Shown: positions 17,032-25,383 of the stretch, piece after piece
How the letters are laid out: each line of letters begins with the position of its first letter
Numbering within the stretch: the stretch's first letter is position 1
Assembly: GCF_012396485.1 (NCBI RefSeq)
Contig: NZ_JAAXPO010000010.1
Span: forward strand, 1 to 41,921
Length of the DNA stretch: 41,921 bases
Direction: 5' to 3'
From: Leuconostoc holzapfelii
GTDB lineage: Bacteria; Bacillota; Bacilli; Lactobacillales; Lactobacillaceae
Made by a program: the position numbers and the translations under genes
Notes under the pieces: generated by a model
What the model was told of the DNA's origin: nothing
Seen by the model: the letters and a program-made list of their open reading frames with translations, nothing else
The model's database searches: none

Positions 17032-17937
17032 ATGGCTAAGACATTAGTTTTCGGGCATAAGAACCCTGATACAGATACAATCGCTTCAGCAATTGCTGCA
17101 AGCTATTTCTTAAACCAAATTGGTGAAGGGGCCGAAGCGGTTGCCCAAGGTACACCAAATGCGGAAACACAATTTGCTTTGGATTACTTCAAAGTTGCTG
17201 CGCCACGGGTGATTACTTCAGCAGATACAGATACAGTCGTTTTGGTCGATCATAACGAAGCCGCGCAATCAGTTGATAACTTAGCAGATGTCACAGTCGC
17301 TGGTATTTATGACCACCACAAGTTCTCATTTACAAATACAACACCACTCTATATCACGGCGAAGCCATGGGGTTCAGTTGCGACAATTTTGTACTATGAA
17401 TTCAAGCAAGCACAATTTGACATCCCAACTGAAATTGCTGGTCTATTAGCTTCAGCGATTATTTCAGATACGTTGTTGTTAAAGAGCCCAACCACGACAA
17501 ACTTTGATGAAACAGCTTTGAAGGCTTTGGCTGATATTGCTGGTCTTGAAGATTACGAAGCTTATGGCTTAGACTTGTTGAAGGCAGGCACAGACTTGTC
17601 ATCACGCACTGATCAAGAATTAATTGATGGCGACGCCAAGTCATTTGATATGGGTGGTCATCAATTCCGCATTGGTCAAGTTAACACGGTTGCCATTGAA
17701 GATGTGTTGTCACGTCAAGCAGGCATTGAAGCTGCGATGACAGCAGAAGGTTATGATAACTTTTTGTTTGTCATCACTGACATCTTGAATTCAAATTCAA
17801 AAGCCGTTTTCTTGGGCGAAGCAACAGCTGAAGTTGAAGCTGCATTTGCTGGTCAATTGGTCAATAACGTGATTGATTTGCCTGGTGTTGTTTCACGTAA
17901 GAAGCAAGTTGTGCCACCATTGGAAGGTCAATTTTAA
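17032..17937 (+). CDS. ppaC: Manganese-dependent inorganic pyrophosphatase (family II)
   Basis: A 301-residue cytoplasmic DHH-family phosphatase that hydrolyses the pyrophosphate made by biosynthetic reactions. Metal ligands are visible in FGHKNPDTDTIASAIA (His and both Asp), VLVDHNEAAQS and GIYDHHKFSF (the DHH motif). The C-terminal DHHA2 domain ends with SRKKQVVPPL, the signature that binds substrate through SRKKQ. There is no CBS/DRTGG regulatory insert, so this is the short constitutive type. A strong SD (AGGAGAG) lies 9 nt before ATG. It is monocistronic. Confidence 0.96.
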   Translation: MAKTLVFGHKNPDTDTIASAIAASYFLNQIGEGAEAVAQGTPNAETQFALDYFKVAAPRVITSADTDTVVLVDHNEAAQSVDNLADVTVAGIYDHHKFSFTNTTPLYITAKPWGSVATILYYEFKQAQFDIPTEIAGLLASAIISDTLLLKSPTTTNFDETALKALADIAGLEDYEAYGLDLLKAGTDLSSRTDQELIDGDAKSFDMGGHQFRIGQVNTVAIEDVLSRQAGIEAAMTAEGYDNFLFVITDILNSNSKAVFLGEATAEVEAAFAGQLVNNVIDLPGVVSRKKQVVPPLEGQF

Positions 17938-18014
17938 ATCAGGATCTAGCAGTAAGAGATGGCTGAGATAATAGCTTTTGTCGAACAAATTTTCGTCAAA
18001 ATTTATCAAAACGC

Positions 18015-18043
18015 TTTACACTGATGCTGGTATCATGTATAAT
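18015..18043 (+). promoter_or_regulatory. Promoter of rpmG-rpsN
   Basis: TTTACA (18015-18020), exactly 17 nt, TATAAT (18038-18043): a near-consensus strong promoter. The genes encode zinc-independent ribosomal proteins, which other Firmicutes repress through Zur/AdcR-type regulators. I looked for an obvious Zur or AdcR palindrome around it and did not find one. Confidence 0.8.
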
Positions 18044-18099
18044 AACTATTTGTATTGACAAGCAAATAATTTTAACAAACCACACTAAGGAGTAAGGAT

Positions 18100-18249
18100 A
18101 TGCGTATTCACGTTGTTCTAGGAAATGATGAAACTGGTGAACGTATTTACTTGACGTCAAAAAACCGTCGTAATACACCAGATCGTCTTGAGTTGAAGAA
18201 GTACTCACCAAAACTTCGCAAAGTTGTAACATTTAAGGAGATTAAGTAA
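18100..18249 (+). CDS. rpmG: 50S ribosomal protein L33, zinc-independent (C-) form
   Basis: A 49-residue protein reading [18 protein letters not shown] at the start and [14 protein letters not shown] at the end, with the typical L33 core [17 protein letters not shown]. It has no cysteine, so it is the paralog that does not bind zinc. SD AAGGAG. It is followed after one nucleotide by rpsN, also the zinc-free form, and the pair share one strong promoter. Confidence 0.95.
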   Translation: MRIHVVLGNDETGERIYLTSKNRRNTPDRLELKKYSPKLRKVVTFKEIK

Positions 18250-18250
18250 C

Positions 18251-18520
18251 ATGGCAAAAAAGTCAAAAATTGCTAAGGCACAAAAGCGTGAAGCTTTGGT
18301 TGCAAAGTACGCTGACAAGCGTGCAGCATTGAAGGCAGCTGGCGATTACATCGGTTTGGCTGCTTTGCCAAAGGATTCATCTCCAGTGCGCGTACACAAC
18401 CGCGATTTGATTGATGGCCGTCCACACGCTTACATGCGTGAATTTGGTATGTCACGTTTGAACTTCCGTCAATTGGCACACAAGGGTCAAATTCCTGGTG
18501 TGCGTAAGGCTTCTTGGTAA
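18251..18520 (+). CDS. rpsN: 30S ribosomal protein S14, zinc-independent form
   Basis: An 89-residue S14 beginning [17 protein letters not shown], with the conserved end [20 protein letters not shown] followed by ASW. The length (89 rather than 61) and the absence of CxxC pairs mark the zinc-free class. SD AAGGAG lies in the end of rpmG. The gene is cotranscribed with rpmG; together they would replace zinc-binding forms when zinc is scarce, or serve as the only copies. Confidence 0.95.
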   Translation: MAKKSKIAKAQKREALVAKYADKRAALKAAGDYIGLAALPKDSSPVRVHNRDLIDGRPHAYMREFGMSRLNFRQLAHKGQIPGVRKASW

Positions 18521-18712
18521 CATTAAGTTTTCGTTGAAATTGCGTAACTTACACCAGTAAGCATTACGTGGGCGCGTTAAAAGTCAATTATTATAGCATC
18601 AGCTAAATACAGTGACTGCCTCAATGAGCATAGCGAATGGGGTCATAAAGGTTCACACACGAGTTAAAACCACAGCGATGTGGTTTTTTATTTTGTTTAA
18701 AAGTATTGAAGT
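18521..18712 (+). terminator. Non-coding spacer after rpsN with intrinsic terminator at 18666-18690
   Basis: The first 145 nt after rpsN hold no gene or structure that I recognise. At 18666-18690, arms AAACCACA and TGTGGTTT with loop GCGA and a T-run form the terminator of rpmG-rpsN. The 346-nt gap up to rimP (to 18866) then contains the rimP promoter and leader terminator listed separately. Confidence 0.8.
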
Positions 18713-18741
18713 TTGCAATTTCTTAAAAATTGCGTTATACT
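18713..18741 (+). promoter_or_regulatory. Promoter of the rimP-nusA-infB operon
   Basis: TTGCAA (18713-18718), 17-nt spacer, TATACT (18736-18741). The predicted start near 18748 gives a leader of about 120 nt that contains a terminator-like hairpin. Confidence 0.72.
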
Positions 18742-18771
18742 TAAGTTTGTTAATTTACATAGATATTGTAA

Positions 18772-18808
18772 ATGAGCGGGTCACAGCAATGCGGCCGGCT
18801 CATTTTTT
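18772..18808 (+). terminator. Leader terminator (attenuator candidate) upstream of rimP-nusA
   Basis: ATGAGC pairs with GCTCAT, followed inwards by a G-G mismatch and GG/CC, with a 12-nt loop and a TTTTTTAT tail. It lies between the promoter and rimP, about 25 nt after the expected transcript start. An imperfect, weak terminator here would cut transcription of the operon. In Bacillus subtilis nusA is autoregulated by NusA-stimulated termination in its leader without an antiterminator; this hairpin suits such control (inference). Confidence 0.65.
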
Positions 18809-18866
18809 ATGAAATTGGCGCTTGCTTGCAATACAGGGTACAAATTCATCAAAGGAGGGTAGGTAA

Positions 18867-19343
18867 ATGGCAAATAAAGTCGAACAAGCAATTGTTCAAT
18901 TGATCACACCGATCGTGGCCGAACAAAATAATTTGTTATGGGATTTAACTTTTAGCAAAGAAGGCGGTCAAAAGATTTTACGCATCATGGTGGATAAGCC
19001 AGATCATGCCTTGATTACGATGGCAGAAATCACGGACTTTACCCAAGCAGTGAACGAACTTTTGGATACGGTCGAACCAGATCCAATTCCAGAAGCGTAT
19101 TTATTAGATATTTCATCTCCCGGTGCAGACCGGCCGTTAAAGCAACCATGGCATTACCAATGGGTGCAGGAAGCTGATGAAACCATTTTAGTGGCGCTTT
19201 TTGTGGCTAAGTCAGGTCAGAAAAAGTGGCAAGGCAAAGTGAAGTCGGTGACTGAAACGGGTGTCGTCTTGTCCACGACACAAGGTGAGATCGCACTGCA
19301 ATTTGATGAAATTGCTAAAGCAGTGCTGGATATCCAGTTTTAA
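18867..19343 (+). CDS. rimP: Ribosome maturation factor RimP
   Basis: A 158-residue cytoplasmic factor needed for 30S subunit assembly. Recognisable parts are LWDLTFSKEGGQKILRIMVD in the N-terminal domain, YLLDISSPGADRPLK (the family core VSSPGLxRPL) and a C-terminal SH3-like beta domain (KWQGKVKSV...GEIALQFDEI). The SD AAAGGAGGG is very strong. It is the first gene of the classical rimP-nusA-rnpM-ylxQ-infB-rbfA operon. The 108-nt spacer to nusA contains no clear regulatory structure. Confidence 0.94.
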   Translation: MANKVEQAIVQLITPIVAEQNNLLWDLTFSKEGGQKILRIMVDKPDHALITMAEITDFTQAVNELLDTVEPDPIPEAYLLDISSPGADRPLKQPWHYQWVQEADETILVALFVAKSGQKKWQGKVKSVTETGVVLSTTQGEIALQFDEIAKAVLDIQF

Positions 19344-19451
19344 CCCCCAAGTGTTGCAAATTGTTGCCGAGGTAAATTGGCAGCTTGGTTAAACACCTGT
19401 TGGTAATCGTTGCCATAAGCAGCACACTATTAATTAAATGAGGATAGGCGA

Positions 19452-20543
19452 ATGAGTAAAGAATTAGTCGACGCGCTCGATGCCCTTGAAGCTGAACGCG
19501 GGATTGAACGCACGATCGTGATCGAAGCATTAGAAGATGCTTTAAGAGCTGCTTATAAAAAGCAATATAATGCAGAACAAAATGTTGAAGCCATTTTTGA
19601 TACCAAAAAAGGTAATGTTGCGATCAAACAAGTCAAAGTCGTTGTCTTAGACGAAGATTTTGAAAACGAAGATACTGAAATGGCTTTGGAAGATGCCTTG
19701 GCCATCAACCGTGCCTATGAACCAGGCGATGAAATTCGTTTTGACGTGACGCCTAAGGACTTTGGTCGCATGGCCGCACAAGCAGCTAAACAAGTGATTG
19801 TGCAAAAAATGCGTGAAGCTAGTCGTGAAGCGATTTATAATAAATTTGCAGACTATCAAGATGAAATCATCACAGGTGAAGTGGATCGTCAAGACACACG
19901 TTTCTTGTATTTGACGTTGCCAGGCAACCAAGAAGCCGCCATGGCACCGGCTGACCAAATGCCAAATGAACATTACCGGATGGGTGATCGGATCAAGGTT
20001 TTGGTCAACAAAGTTGAAAATAACGCTAAGGGGCCACAAATTTTTGTTTCACGAACAGCACCTGACTTGGTGAAGCGTTTGTTTGAACAAGAAGTGCCAG
20101 AAGTGTATGACGGCACCGTTGAAATCATGAGTATTTCACGTGAAGCAGGCGACCGCTCAAAGATTGCGGTTTACACGCATGATGCCGACCTTGATCCAGT
20201 TGGCGCAATGGTTGGGCAACGTGGTGCCCGTGTGCAAGCAGTTGTCAATGAACTTGGCGGCGAAAACATGGATATTGTCGAGTGGGTTGAAGACGAGGCG
20301 CAGTATATTGCCAATGCATTGAACCCATCAGAAGTCACGGATGTGATTTTTGATCCAGAAAATGATCGTGCCGTCACAGTGATTGTCCCAGACAACCAAT
20401 TGTCATTAGCCATTGGTAAAAAGGGTCAAAATGCCCGTTTGGCAGCCCGCTTGACTGGCTTTAAGATTGATATTAAGTCTGAATCCGAAGCGGCTAACGC
20501 CTTAGCAAGTGATGTCGCCGTTGAAAACGACAGCAACGAATAA
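19452..20543 (+). CDS. nusA: Transcription termination/antitermination factor NusA
   Basis: A 363-residue RNA-polymerase-associated factor. Domains in order: N-terminal RNAP-binding domain (MSKELVDALDALEAERGI), S1 domain (about 135-200, GEVDRQDTRFLYL), and two KH domains with VGQRGARVQAVVNELGGE and IGKKGQNARLAARLTG. The acidic C-terminal repeats of the E. coli protein are absent, as usual in Firmicutes. GAGGA lies 7 nt before ATG. Context and the leader hairpin suggest autoregulation by termination. Confidence 0.96.
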   Translation: MSKELVDALDALEAERGIERTIVIEALEDALRAAYKKQYNAEQNVEAIFDTKKGNVAIKQVKVVVLDEDFENEDTEMALEDALAINRAYEPGDEIRFDVTPKDFGRMAAQAAKQVIVQKMREASREAIYNKFADYQDEIITGEVDRQDTRFLYLTLPGNQEAAMAPADQMPNEHYRMGDRIKVLVNKVENNAKGPQIFVSRTAPDLVKRLFEQEVPEVYDGTVEIMSISREAGDRSKIAVYTHDADLDPVGAMVGQRGARVQAVVNELGGENMDIVEWVEDEAQYIANALNPSEVTDVIFDPENDRAVTVIVPDNQLSLAIGKKGQNARLAARLTGFKIDIKSESEAANALASDVAVENDSNE

Positions 20544-20548
20544 TCTTA

Positions 20549-20599
20549 AGAAAGGAAACGTGTTTCTGCTCTGCGGAGCATAAAGACACGCTAGATATT
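20549..20599 (+). promoter_or_regulatory. SD-hairpin-AUG leader element before rnpM
   Basis: The SD GAAAGGAAA (20550-20558) is followed by CGTGTTT (20559-20565), which pairs with AGACACG (20584-20590). Inside, TGCTC/GAGCA (20567-20571, 20576-20580) closes a TGCG tetraloop, giving 12 base pairs in total. ATG 20600 comes 9 nt after the stem, with no SD there. A GTG at 20560 would encode only MFLLCGA. This is the most stable of the four related leaders. Confidence 0.65.
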
Positions 20600-20896
20600 A
20601 TGAAACCAAGAAAAATACCTATGCGAAAAGACATCGTTACCGGTGAAATGTTTCCTAAAAAAGAACTTGTTCGTGTCGTTCGCGATAAAGAAGGACATGT
20701 CAGTTTAGACCCAACATCAAAAGCCAATGGTCGCGGTGCTTATATCGGTTTAGATCGTGAAATTGCAGCGACTGCAAAAAAGAAGCGCATCTTTGATAAA
20801 GCCTTTGAGGTGAAAATTCCCGATGCGTTTTATGATGAACTCATTGCTTATGTGGATCATCAACAAGCACGACGGGAGTTGTTTGGTGATAAGTAA
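20600..20896 (+). CDS. rnpM: RnpM (YlxR family), RNase P modulator
   Basis: A 98-residue RNA-binding protein of the YlxR family, described in B. subtilis as a modulator of RNase P. The signature GRGAYIG (about 44-50) and the start KPRKIPMRKDIVTGEMFPKKEL are clear, the latter corresponding to the family's RKIPxRxCxxx; the cysteine of the usual CIVT is absent (KDIVT). It sits between nusA and the L7Ae-like gene as in other Firmicutes and overlaps the next gene by 11 nt. Confidence 0.93.
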   Translation: MKPRKIPMRKDIVTGEMFPKKELVRVVRDKEGHVSLDPTSKANGRGAYIGLDREIAATAKKKRIFDKAFEVKIPDAFYDELIAYVDHQQARRELFGDK

Positions 20897-21206
20897 AGAC
20901 GACCAAATTTTAAATTTACTTGGCTTAGCCATGCGTGCCGGTAAGTTAGTGTTGGGCTCTGACTCGACATTAACAGCAATTCGCGGCAATAAGGTGCAAA
21001 TGGCCTTTTTCCCTAGCGATGGTGGTCAAAGTCAAGCTAAAAAATTCGCTGATAAATCAGCATTCTATCAAGTCACACTGATTCAAGACTATACCAAGGC
21101 GCAATTAACCGATGCAATCGGCGTAAATCGCAGTGTATTTGCGATTGCGGATCGCGGTTTTAGTCGCAAAATTAAACAATTAATTTCAGAAAAGGAGCGG
21201 AACTAA
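20886..21206 (+). CDS. L7Ae-family K-turn RNA-binding protein YlxQ
   Basis: A 106-residue ribosomal L7Ae-type protein. GTG 20886 is the likely start: GGGAG lies 7 nt before it, it overlaps the rnpM stop as expected for a coupled gene, and translation gives VISKDDQILNLLGLAMRAGK, the family start. The motif LGLAMRAGKLVLG is typical. The middle (QMAFFPSDGGQSQAKKF) and C-terminus (VFAIADRGFSRKI) follow the family pattern. An upstream ATG in the same frame (20823) would lie deep inside rnpM. infB begins at the base after its stop codon. Confidence 0.92.
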   Translation: MISKDDQILNLLGLAMRAGKLVLGSDSTLTAIRGNKVQMAFFPSDGGQSQAKKFADKSAFYQVTLIQDYTKAQLTDAIGVNRSVFAIADRGFSRKIKQLISEKERN

Positions 21207-23693
21207 ATGGCAGAAGAAAAGAAATTCTCAGGCTCAAACCGTCCTGCACGAAAACAGGCAGTCCCAGAACGTAAGGAGTTGCCCGCATCACAACGCCGCC
21301 ACGCGGCAAAATTGACAGAAGGATCAGCAGCGTCACAATCAAGTGCTGGTTCACGTTCAAGCCGTCCCGCACGTCCAAATAATGGCCAAGGACAGACGCG
21401 TAACGCCTCACGTCCAAATGGTGCTGCTGCAAGTCGCCCAAACAATGCTGGTCAAAACCGCAATGCGCGCCCTGGTTCACGTATGCAACCAACTGGTGGT
21501 CGCCCTGAAATTCGTGAAAAGAAGAGCTGGTCAACGAAGCCACGTGAAGGCCAAGTGGATTACTCAAAGCAAACGGATAACAGTTTGAAGCAATACGTGA
21601 GTGAAAACGAAAAGCGTAAGCAAGCGGCTGCCGCTGCAAAAGCACCCAAAAAGCCAGCCACGCCAGCAAAGCCTGCGGCGAAGCCAGCTGAAGCCAAGAA
21701 ACCAGCAGCACAAGCCACTACGACAACAGCGGCTGCCGGCACTGGTAAGTTTGGCGGTGCTTTGGCATCAGGCAACAACTCAGCACGTAACAACTCACGT
21801 AAGCGCAACACTACTGGTACTGGGCAACAAACACCGCGCCGTAATGATAAGCCACGTGGTTCAAAGAAGTCACGTCGCATTGCGGCTAAGAAGGGGCCAG
21901 TCACACCAGTGACTGAACGTAAGGAACAGCCGCTACCACAAGTATTGGAATACCGTGTGGGGATGAACGTGCAAGACTTGTCTAAGTTGTTGCACCGTGA
22001 TACAGCTGAAATTATCAAGAAGTTGTTCCTTTTGGGCATCGTCACTAACCAAAACCAATCATTGGATTCAGATACCATTGAAATTTTGGCGGCAGATTAT
22101 GGCATTGACGCCCAAGTGAAAGAAGACGAGGACGTGGCCGATATCGACAAGTTCTTTGATGATGAAAACATCGATGAAGATAAGTTGGTATCACGTCCAC
22201 CAGTTGTTACCATCATGGGACACGTCGATCATGGTAAGACAACGTTGTTGGATTACTTGCGTAACTCAAATGTGACTGAAGGTGAAGCCGGCGGTATCAC
22301 TCAACACATTGGTGCTTATCAAACGCAACTTAACGGTAAGACAATTACCTTCTTGGATACACCAGGTCACGCGGCCTTTACGGAAATGCGTGCGCGTGGT
22401 GCTAACGTGACTGATTTGACGATTTTGGTTGTGGCCGCCGATGACGGTGTTATGCCACAAACTATTGAAGCTATCAACCACGCCAAGGCGGCTGAAACAC
22501 CAATTATCGTGGCAGTGAACAAGATTGATAAGCCAGGTGCGAACCCGGATGACGTCATGAACCAATTGATGGCCTATGATTTGGTGCCGGAAGAATATGG
22601 TGGCGACACAATCTTTGTTAAGATTTCTGCGAAGTTTGGTCAAAACGTTGACGAATTGCTAGAAATGATCTTGTTGCAAGCCGAAGTGCTTGAATTAAAG
22701 GCTGATCCAGATATGCCAGCACGTGGTTCAGTTGTTGAAGCACGTTTGGATAAGGGGCGTGGTCCAGTTGCGACAGTCTTGGTACAACAAGGGACAATGC
22801 GCGTCGGTGACCCCATTGTTGTGGGAAACACTTATGGTCGTGTCCGGACAATGACGAATGAACGTGGTGTTGAACTAGAAGAAGCTTTGCCAGCAACACC
22901 GGTACAAATTACTGGTTTGAACGATGTGCCACAAGCTGGTGATCGCTTTATCGTCATGGCGGATGAAAAGACAGCCCGCGCTGCCGGTGAAGAACGTGCC
23001 AAGCGTGCACAAGAAGCAGTGCGTAATTCAGGTTCTGTCGTGACTTTGGATACCTTGTTTAGTACAATGTCTGAAAAGGCCATGAAGACAGTCCCAGTTA
23101 TCGTGAAGGCCGATGTGCAAGGTTCTGTTGAGGCCCTTTCCGGCTCATTGAAGAAGATTGAAGTTGATGGCGTGCGTGTGGATATTATCCATACAGCTGC
23201 TGGTGCGATTAATGAATCTGATGTGACGTTGGCATCAGCTTCTGGTGCGATTATTATTGGCTTTAACGTCCGTGCAACACCATTGGCGAAGGCACAAGCA
23301 GACACTGATAAGGTAGATATTCGTTTCTATAACGTGATTTATAACGCCATTGATGATGTCGAAGCAGCCATGAAGGGTCAACTTGAACCTGTTTATGAAG
23401 AAAAGGTTATCGGAACAGTCCTTGTGAAGGAACTCTTCAAGTTCTCTAAGGTCGGTATTATTGCCGGTGCCATGGTTGAAGAAGGTAAGATTACCAAGGA
23501 TTCAAAGGTTCGTATCATGCGTGACAGCGTTGTAGTTTATGACGGCGAAGTAGCCTCATTGCAACGTGGTAAGGACGCAGTGAATGAAGTGAAGATGGGT
23601 TATGAATTTGGCTTCACAGTGGCCAAGTATAACGATATTCGTGTTGGTGATGTTGTTGAATCATATATCATGGCCGAAGTGAAGGTTAAGTAA
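21207..23693 (+). CDS. infB: Translation initiation factor IF-2
   Basis: An 828-residue GTPase that places initiator tRNA on the 30S subunit and promotes subunit joining. The first 230 residues are low-complexity and rich in Arg, Asn, Ala, Pro and Lys, with [14 protein letters not shown] repeats, as usual in lactobacilli. Then come an IF2_N domain ([16 protein letters not shown]) and the G domain: GHVDHGKTT (about 337-345), DTPGHAAF and NKID. The beta-barrel and C-terminal domains are complete to MAEVKVK. The ATG follows the YlxQ stop without gap; SD AAGGAGCGG. Fourth gene after rimP. Confidence 0.97.
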   Translation: MAEEKKFSGSNRPARKQAVPERKELPASQRRHAAKLTEGSAASQSSAGSRSSRPARPNNGQGQTRNASRPNGAAASRPNNAGQNRNARPGSRMQPTGGRPEIREKKSWSTKPREGQVDYSKQTDNSLKQYVSENEKRKQAAAAAKAPKKPATPAKPAAKPAEAKKPAAQATTTTAAAGTGKFGGALASGNNSARNNSRKRNTTGTGQQTPRRNDKPRGSKKSRRIAAKKGPVTPVTERKEQPLPQVLEYRVGMNVQDLSKLLHRDTAEIIKKLFLLGIVTNQNQSLDSDTIEILAADYGIDAQVKEDEDVADIDKFFDDENIDEDKLVSRPPVVTIMGHVDHGKTTLLDYLRNSNVTEGEAGGITQHIGAYQTQLNGKTITFLDTPGHAAFTEMRARGANVTDLTILVVAADDGVMPQTIEAINHAKAAETPIIVAVNKIDKPGANPDDVMNQLMAYDLVPEEYGGDTIFVKISAKFGQNVDELLEMILLQAEVLELKADPDMPARGSVVEARLDKGRGPVATVLVQQGTMRVGDPIVVGNTYGRVRTMTNERGVELEEALPATPVQITGLNDVPQAGDRFIVMADEKTARAAGEERAKRAQEAVRNSGSVVTLDTLFSTMSEKAMKTVPVIVKADVQGSVEALSGSLKKIEVDGVRVDIIHTAAGAINESDVTLASASGAIIIGFNVRATPLAKAQADTDKVDIRFYNVIYNAIDDVEAAMKGQLEPVYEEKVIGTVLVKELFKFSKVGIIAGAMVEEGKITKDSKVRIMRDSVVVYDGEVASLQRGKDAVNEVKMGYEFGFTVAKYNDIRVGDVVESYIMAEVKVK

Positions 23694-23740
23694 GCCATTA
23701 GGCATGAACAACGTATAAGTAAGAAATGGGGGCACGAGTT

Positions 23741-24094
23741 ATGGCTAATCCACAACGTGCAGGTCGCCTCGCACAAGAAATTCAACGTGATGTCACAGAT
23801 CTTTTGTTGAAGCGGATCAATGATCCACGGGTACAAGATGTGACTGTAACGAGTGTTGAATTATCTGGTGATTTGCAAATTGCAACAATTTATTATTCAA
23901 TTTTGTCTGATTTGGCAAGTGCTGGGCAAAAGGCACAAGCTGGTTTGGAAGCGTCAAGTGGCTTAATTCGTAAAGAATTGGGTGCACGCTTGACAGTTTA
24001 CAAAACACCAGAATTGCGTTTTGTGCGTGATCAATCAGTCCAATATGGGAATCACATCGAAGATTTGATTCGCAAGCTTCATTCAGAAAATTAA
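23741..24094 (+). CDS. rbfA: Ribosome-binding factor A
   Basis: A 117-residue single KH-like domain protein that helps mature the 30S subunit. It reads MANPQRAGRLAQEIQRDVTD, then INDPRVQDVTVTSVELSGDL and LRFVRDQSVQYGNHIEDL, all typical of RbfA. ATG 23741 is chosen over ATG 23726 because the family starts with MAN-xRxxR and GGGGG lies 8 nt before it. It ends the rimP-rbfA operon, followed by a clear terminator; truB, usually next, is 1.8 kb away here. Confidence 0.94.
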   Translation: MANPQRAGRLAQEIQRDVTDLLLKRINDPRVQDVTVTSVELSGDLQIATIYYSILSDLASAGQKAQAGLEASSGLIRKELGARLTVYKTPELRFVRDQSVQYGNHIEDLIRKLHSEN

Positions 24095-24111
24095 GAAATA
24101 ATGAACAAATC

Positions 24112-24142
24112 AACGCTACGCCAAAAGGGGTAGCGTTTTTTG
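24112..24142 (+). terminator. Terminator of the rimP-rbfA operon
   Basis: AACGCTAC and GTAGCGTT with a 10-nt loop and a run of T residues. Confidence 0.9.
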
Positions 24143-24151
24143 TGTTAAAAT
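24143..24151 (+). promoter_or_regulatory. Extended -10 promoter of the aminotransferase gene
   Basis: TGT followed by TAAAAT (24146-24151) directly after the terminator. The same TGTTAAAATAGAC string precedes the UPF0223 gene. Confidence 0.55.
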
Positions 24152-24190
24152 AGACTTACGCTAATTTGACTAAAAATGAGGACTTCAAAC

Positions 24191-25369
24191 ATGACAAGCT
24201 TGCCGCAACCGTTAAATCCAATCATCACCGATCTTGCACCGGATCGGTTATTAGGATTTCAAGCGCAAGTCAGAGACATCCCTGGCATTTTAAAACTGAC
24301 CTTTGGTGAGCCAGGTTTTGCAGTAGATGAACGGATTAAGGCAGCCGCAGTTGCAGCGATTCATAACGATCGTTCACATTATGCTGAAAGCCAAGGTGAG
24401 CGCGCCTTACGTTTGGCAGCGGTCGATTATTTTAATCAAACCTATCATTTGAATTATGCTGGCGAAGAAAACGTGATTGTGACCCTTGGTGTGAGTGAAG
24501 CAATCAACGTGGTTTTGCTGACATTGTTAGGTGACCAAGATGGGTTACTGGTACCAGAACCCGCTTATGGGCCTTACTTCACGTCACTTGCCATTGCACG
24601 CGGCACGCGGATCGGGATTGATACAACAGCTAATCGTTTTAAGTTGACACCACAAATGATTGATGACGCAGTAGCCAATGCGAAAGTGCCGGTACGCGCT
24701 ATTTTAATGAATTATCCTAATAACCCAACCGGTGTGACTTATTCGCGGGATGAAATCATGGCCTTGGCAGCGACATTTAAAAAACATGGCATTTGGGTTA
24801 TTTCTGATGAAATTTATGCGGTCTTGACCTATGATCAAGCGCACGTGTCTTTTGCAGAAATTTTGCCAGAACAAACGATTTACATCAACGGCTTATCTAA
24901 GTCTCATGCCATGACGGGGTACCGTGTCGGCTTTATTTTAGGCAGCGCAGCAGTGATTGCGCAAATGCAAAAAGTTCATGGGGCGCTAACATTTGCCATT
25001 CCGACATTCATACAAGATGCAGCGTTAGTGGCTTTACGCGATGTGACGGACACTCCCCTTGCAATGCGGGCACAATACAAGGCACGTCGGGATCGCGTTT
25101 TACCACAATTAACAGCGTTGGGCTTTGATGTGGTCCAGCCTGAAGGGGCCTTTTATCTCTTTGCCAAGTTACCCGCCGATTTAGGCGATGATGGCGACGC
25201 ATTTGCGTTAGCGTTGGCTCAGCAAGGGAAGGTTGCCGTTATGCCGGGCTCTGGCTTTAGTACGGCAGCAAAGGCCTATATTCGGATTTCTTATGCGGCA
25301 TCAGATGCGGACTTGACCGAGGGTATGCGGCGAATGACTGCGTATATTAACCAATTACGTGGGAAATAA
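24191..25369 (+). CDS. PLP-dependent class I/II aminotransferase
   Basis: A 392-residue fold-type I aminotransferase. The PLP-binding pattern is complete: NYPNNPTGVTYS (Asn ligand), WVISDEIYAVL (Asp), NGLSKSHAMTGYRVGFI (Schiff-base Lys near residue 237) and YIRISYA (Arg for the alpha-carboxylate). The closest named relatives by pattern are aromatic or branched-chain aminotransferases of lactobacilli (AraT/PatA type); the substrate is not fixed by sequence. ATG 24191 is chosen because GAGGA lies 8 nt before it; ATG 24176 has no SD. It is followed by an EIIA-like gene and then truB. Confidence 0.9.
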   Translation: MTSLPQPLNPIITDLAPDRLLGFQAQVRDIPGILKLTFGEPGFAVDERIKAAAVAAIHNDRSHYAESQGERALRLAAVDYFNQTYHLNYAGEENVIVTLGVSEAINVVLLTLLGDQDGLLVPEPAYGPYFTSLAIARGTRIGIDTTANRFKLTPQMIDDAVANAKVPVRAILMNYPNNPTGVTYSRDEIMALAATFKKHGIWVISDEIYAVLTYDQAHVSFAEILPEQTIYINGLSKSHAMTGYRVGFILGSAAVIAQMQKVHGALTFAIPTFIQDAALVALRDVTDTPLAMRAQYKARRDRVLPQLTALGFDVVQPEGAFYLFAKLPADLGDDGDAFALALAQQGKVAVMPGSGFSTAAKAYIRISYAASDADLTEGMRRMTAYINQLRGK

Positions 25370-25383
25370 CTGAGAGGTAATTT

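Noticed and set aside
18521-18665. Possible small RNA or T-box/riboswitch after rpsN
   Set aside because: No promoter, conserved box or strong structure was recognised in these 145 nt.
21172-22078. Minus-strand open frames of more than 170 codons opposite infB
   Set aside because: They arise from the repetitive Ala/Pro/Arg-rich region of infB; there is no SD and the composition is biased.
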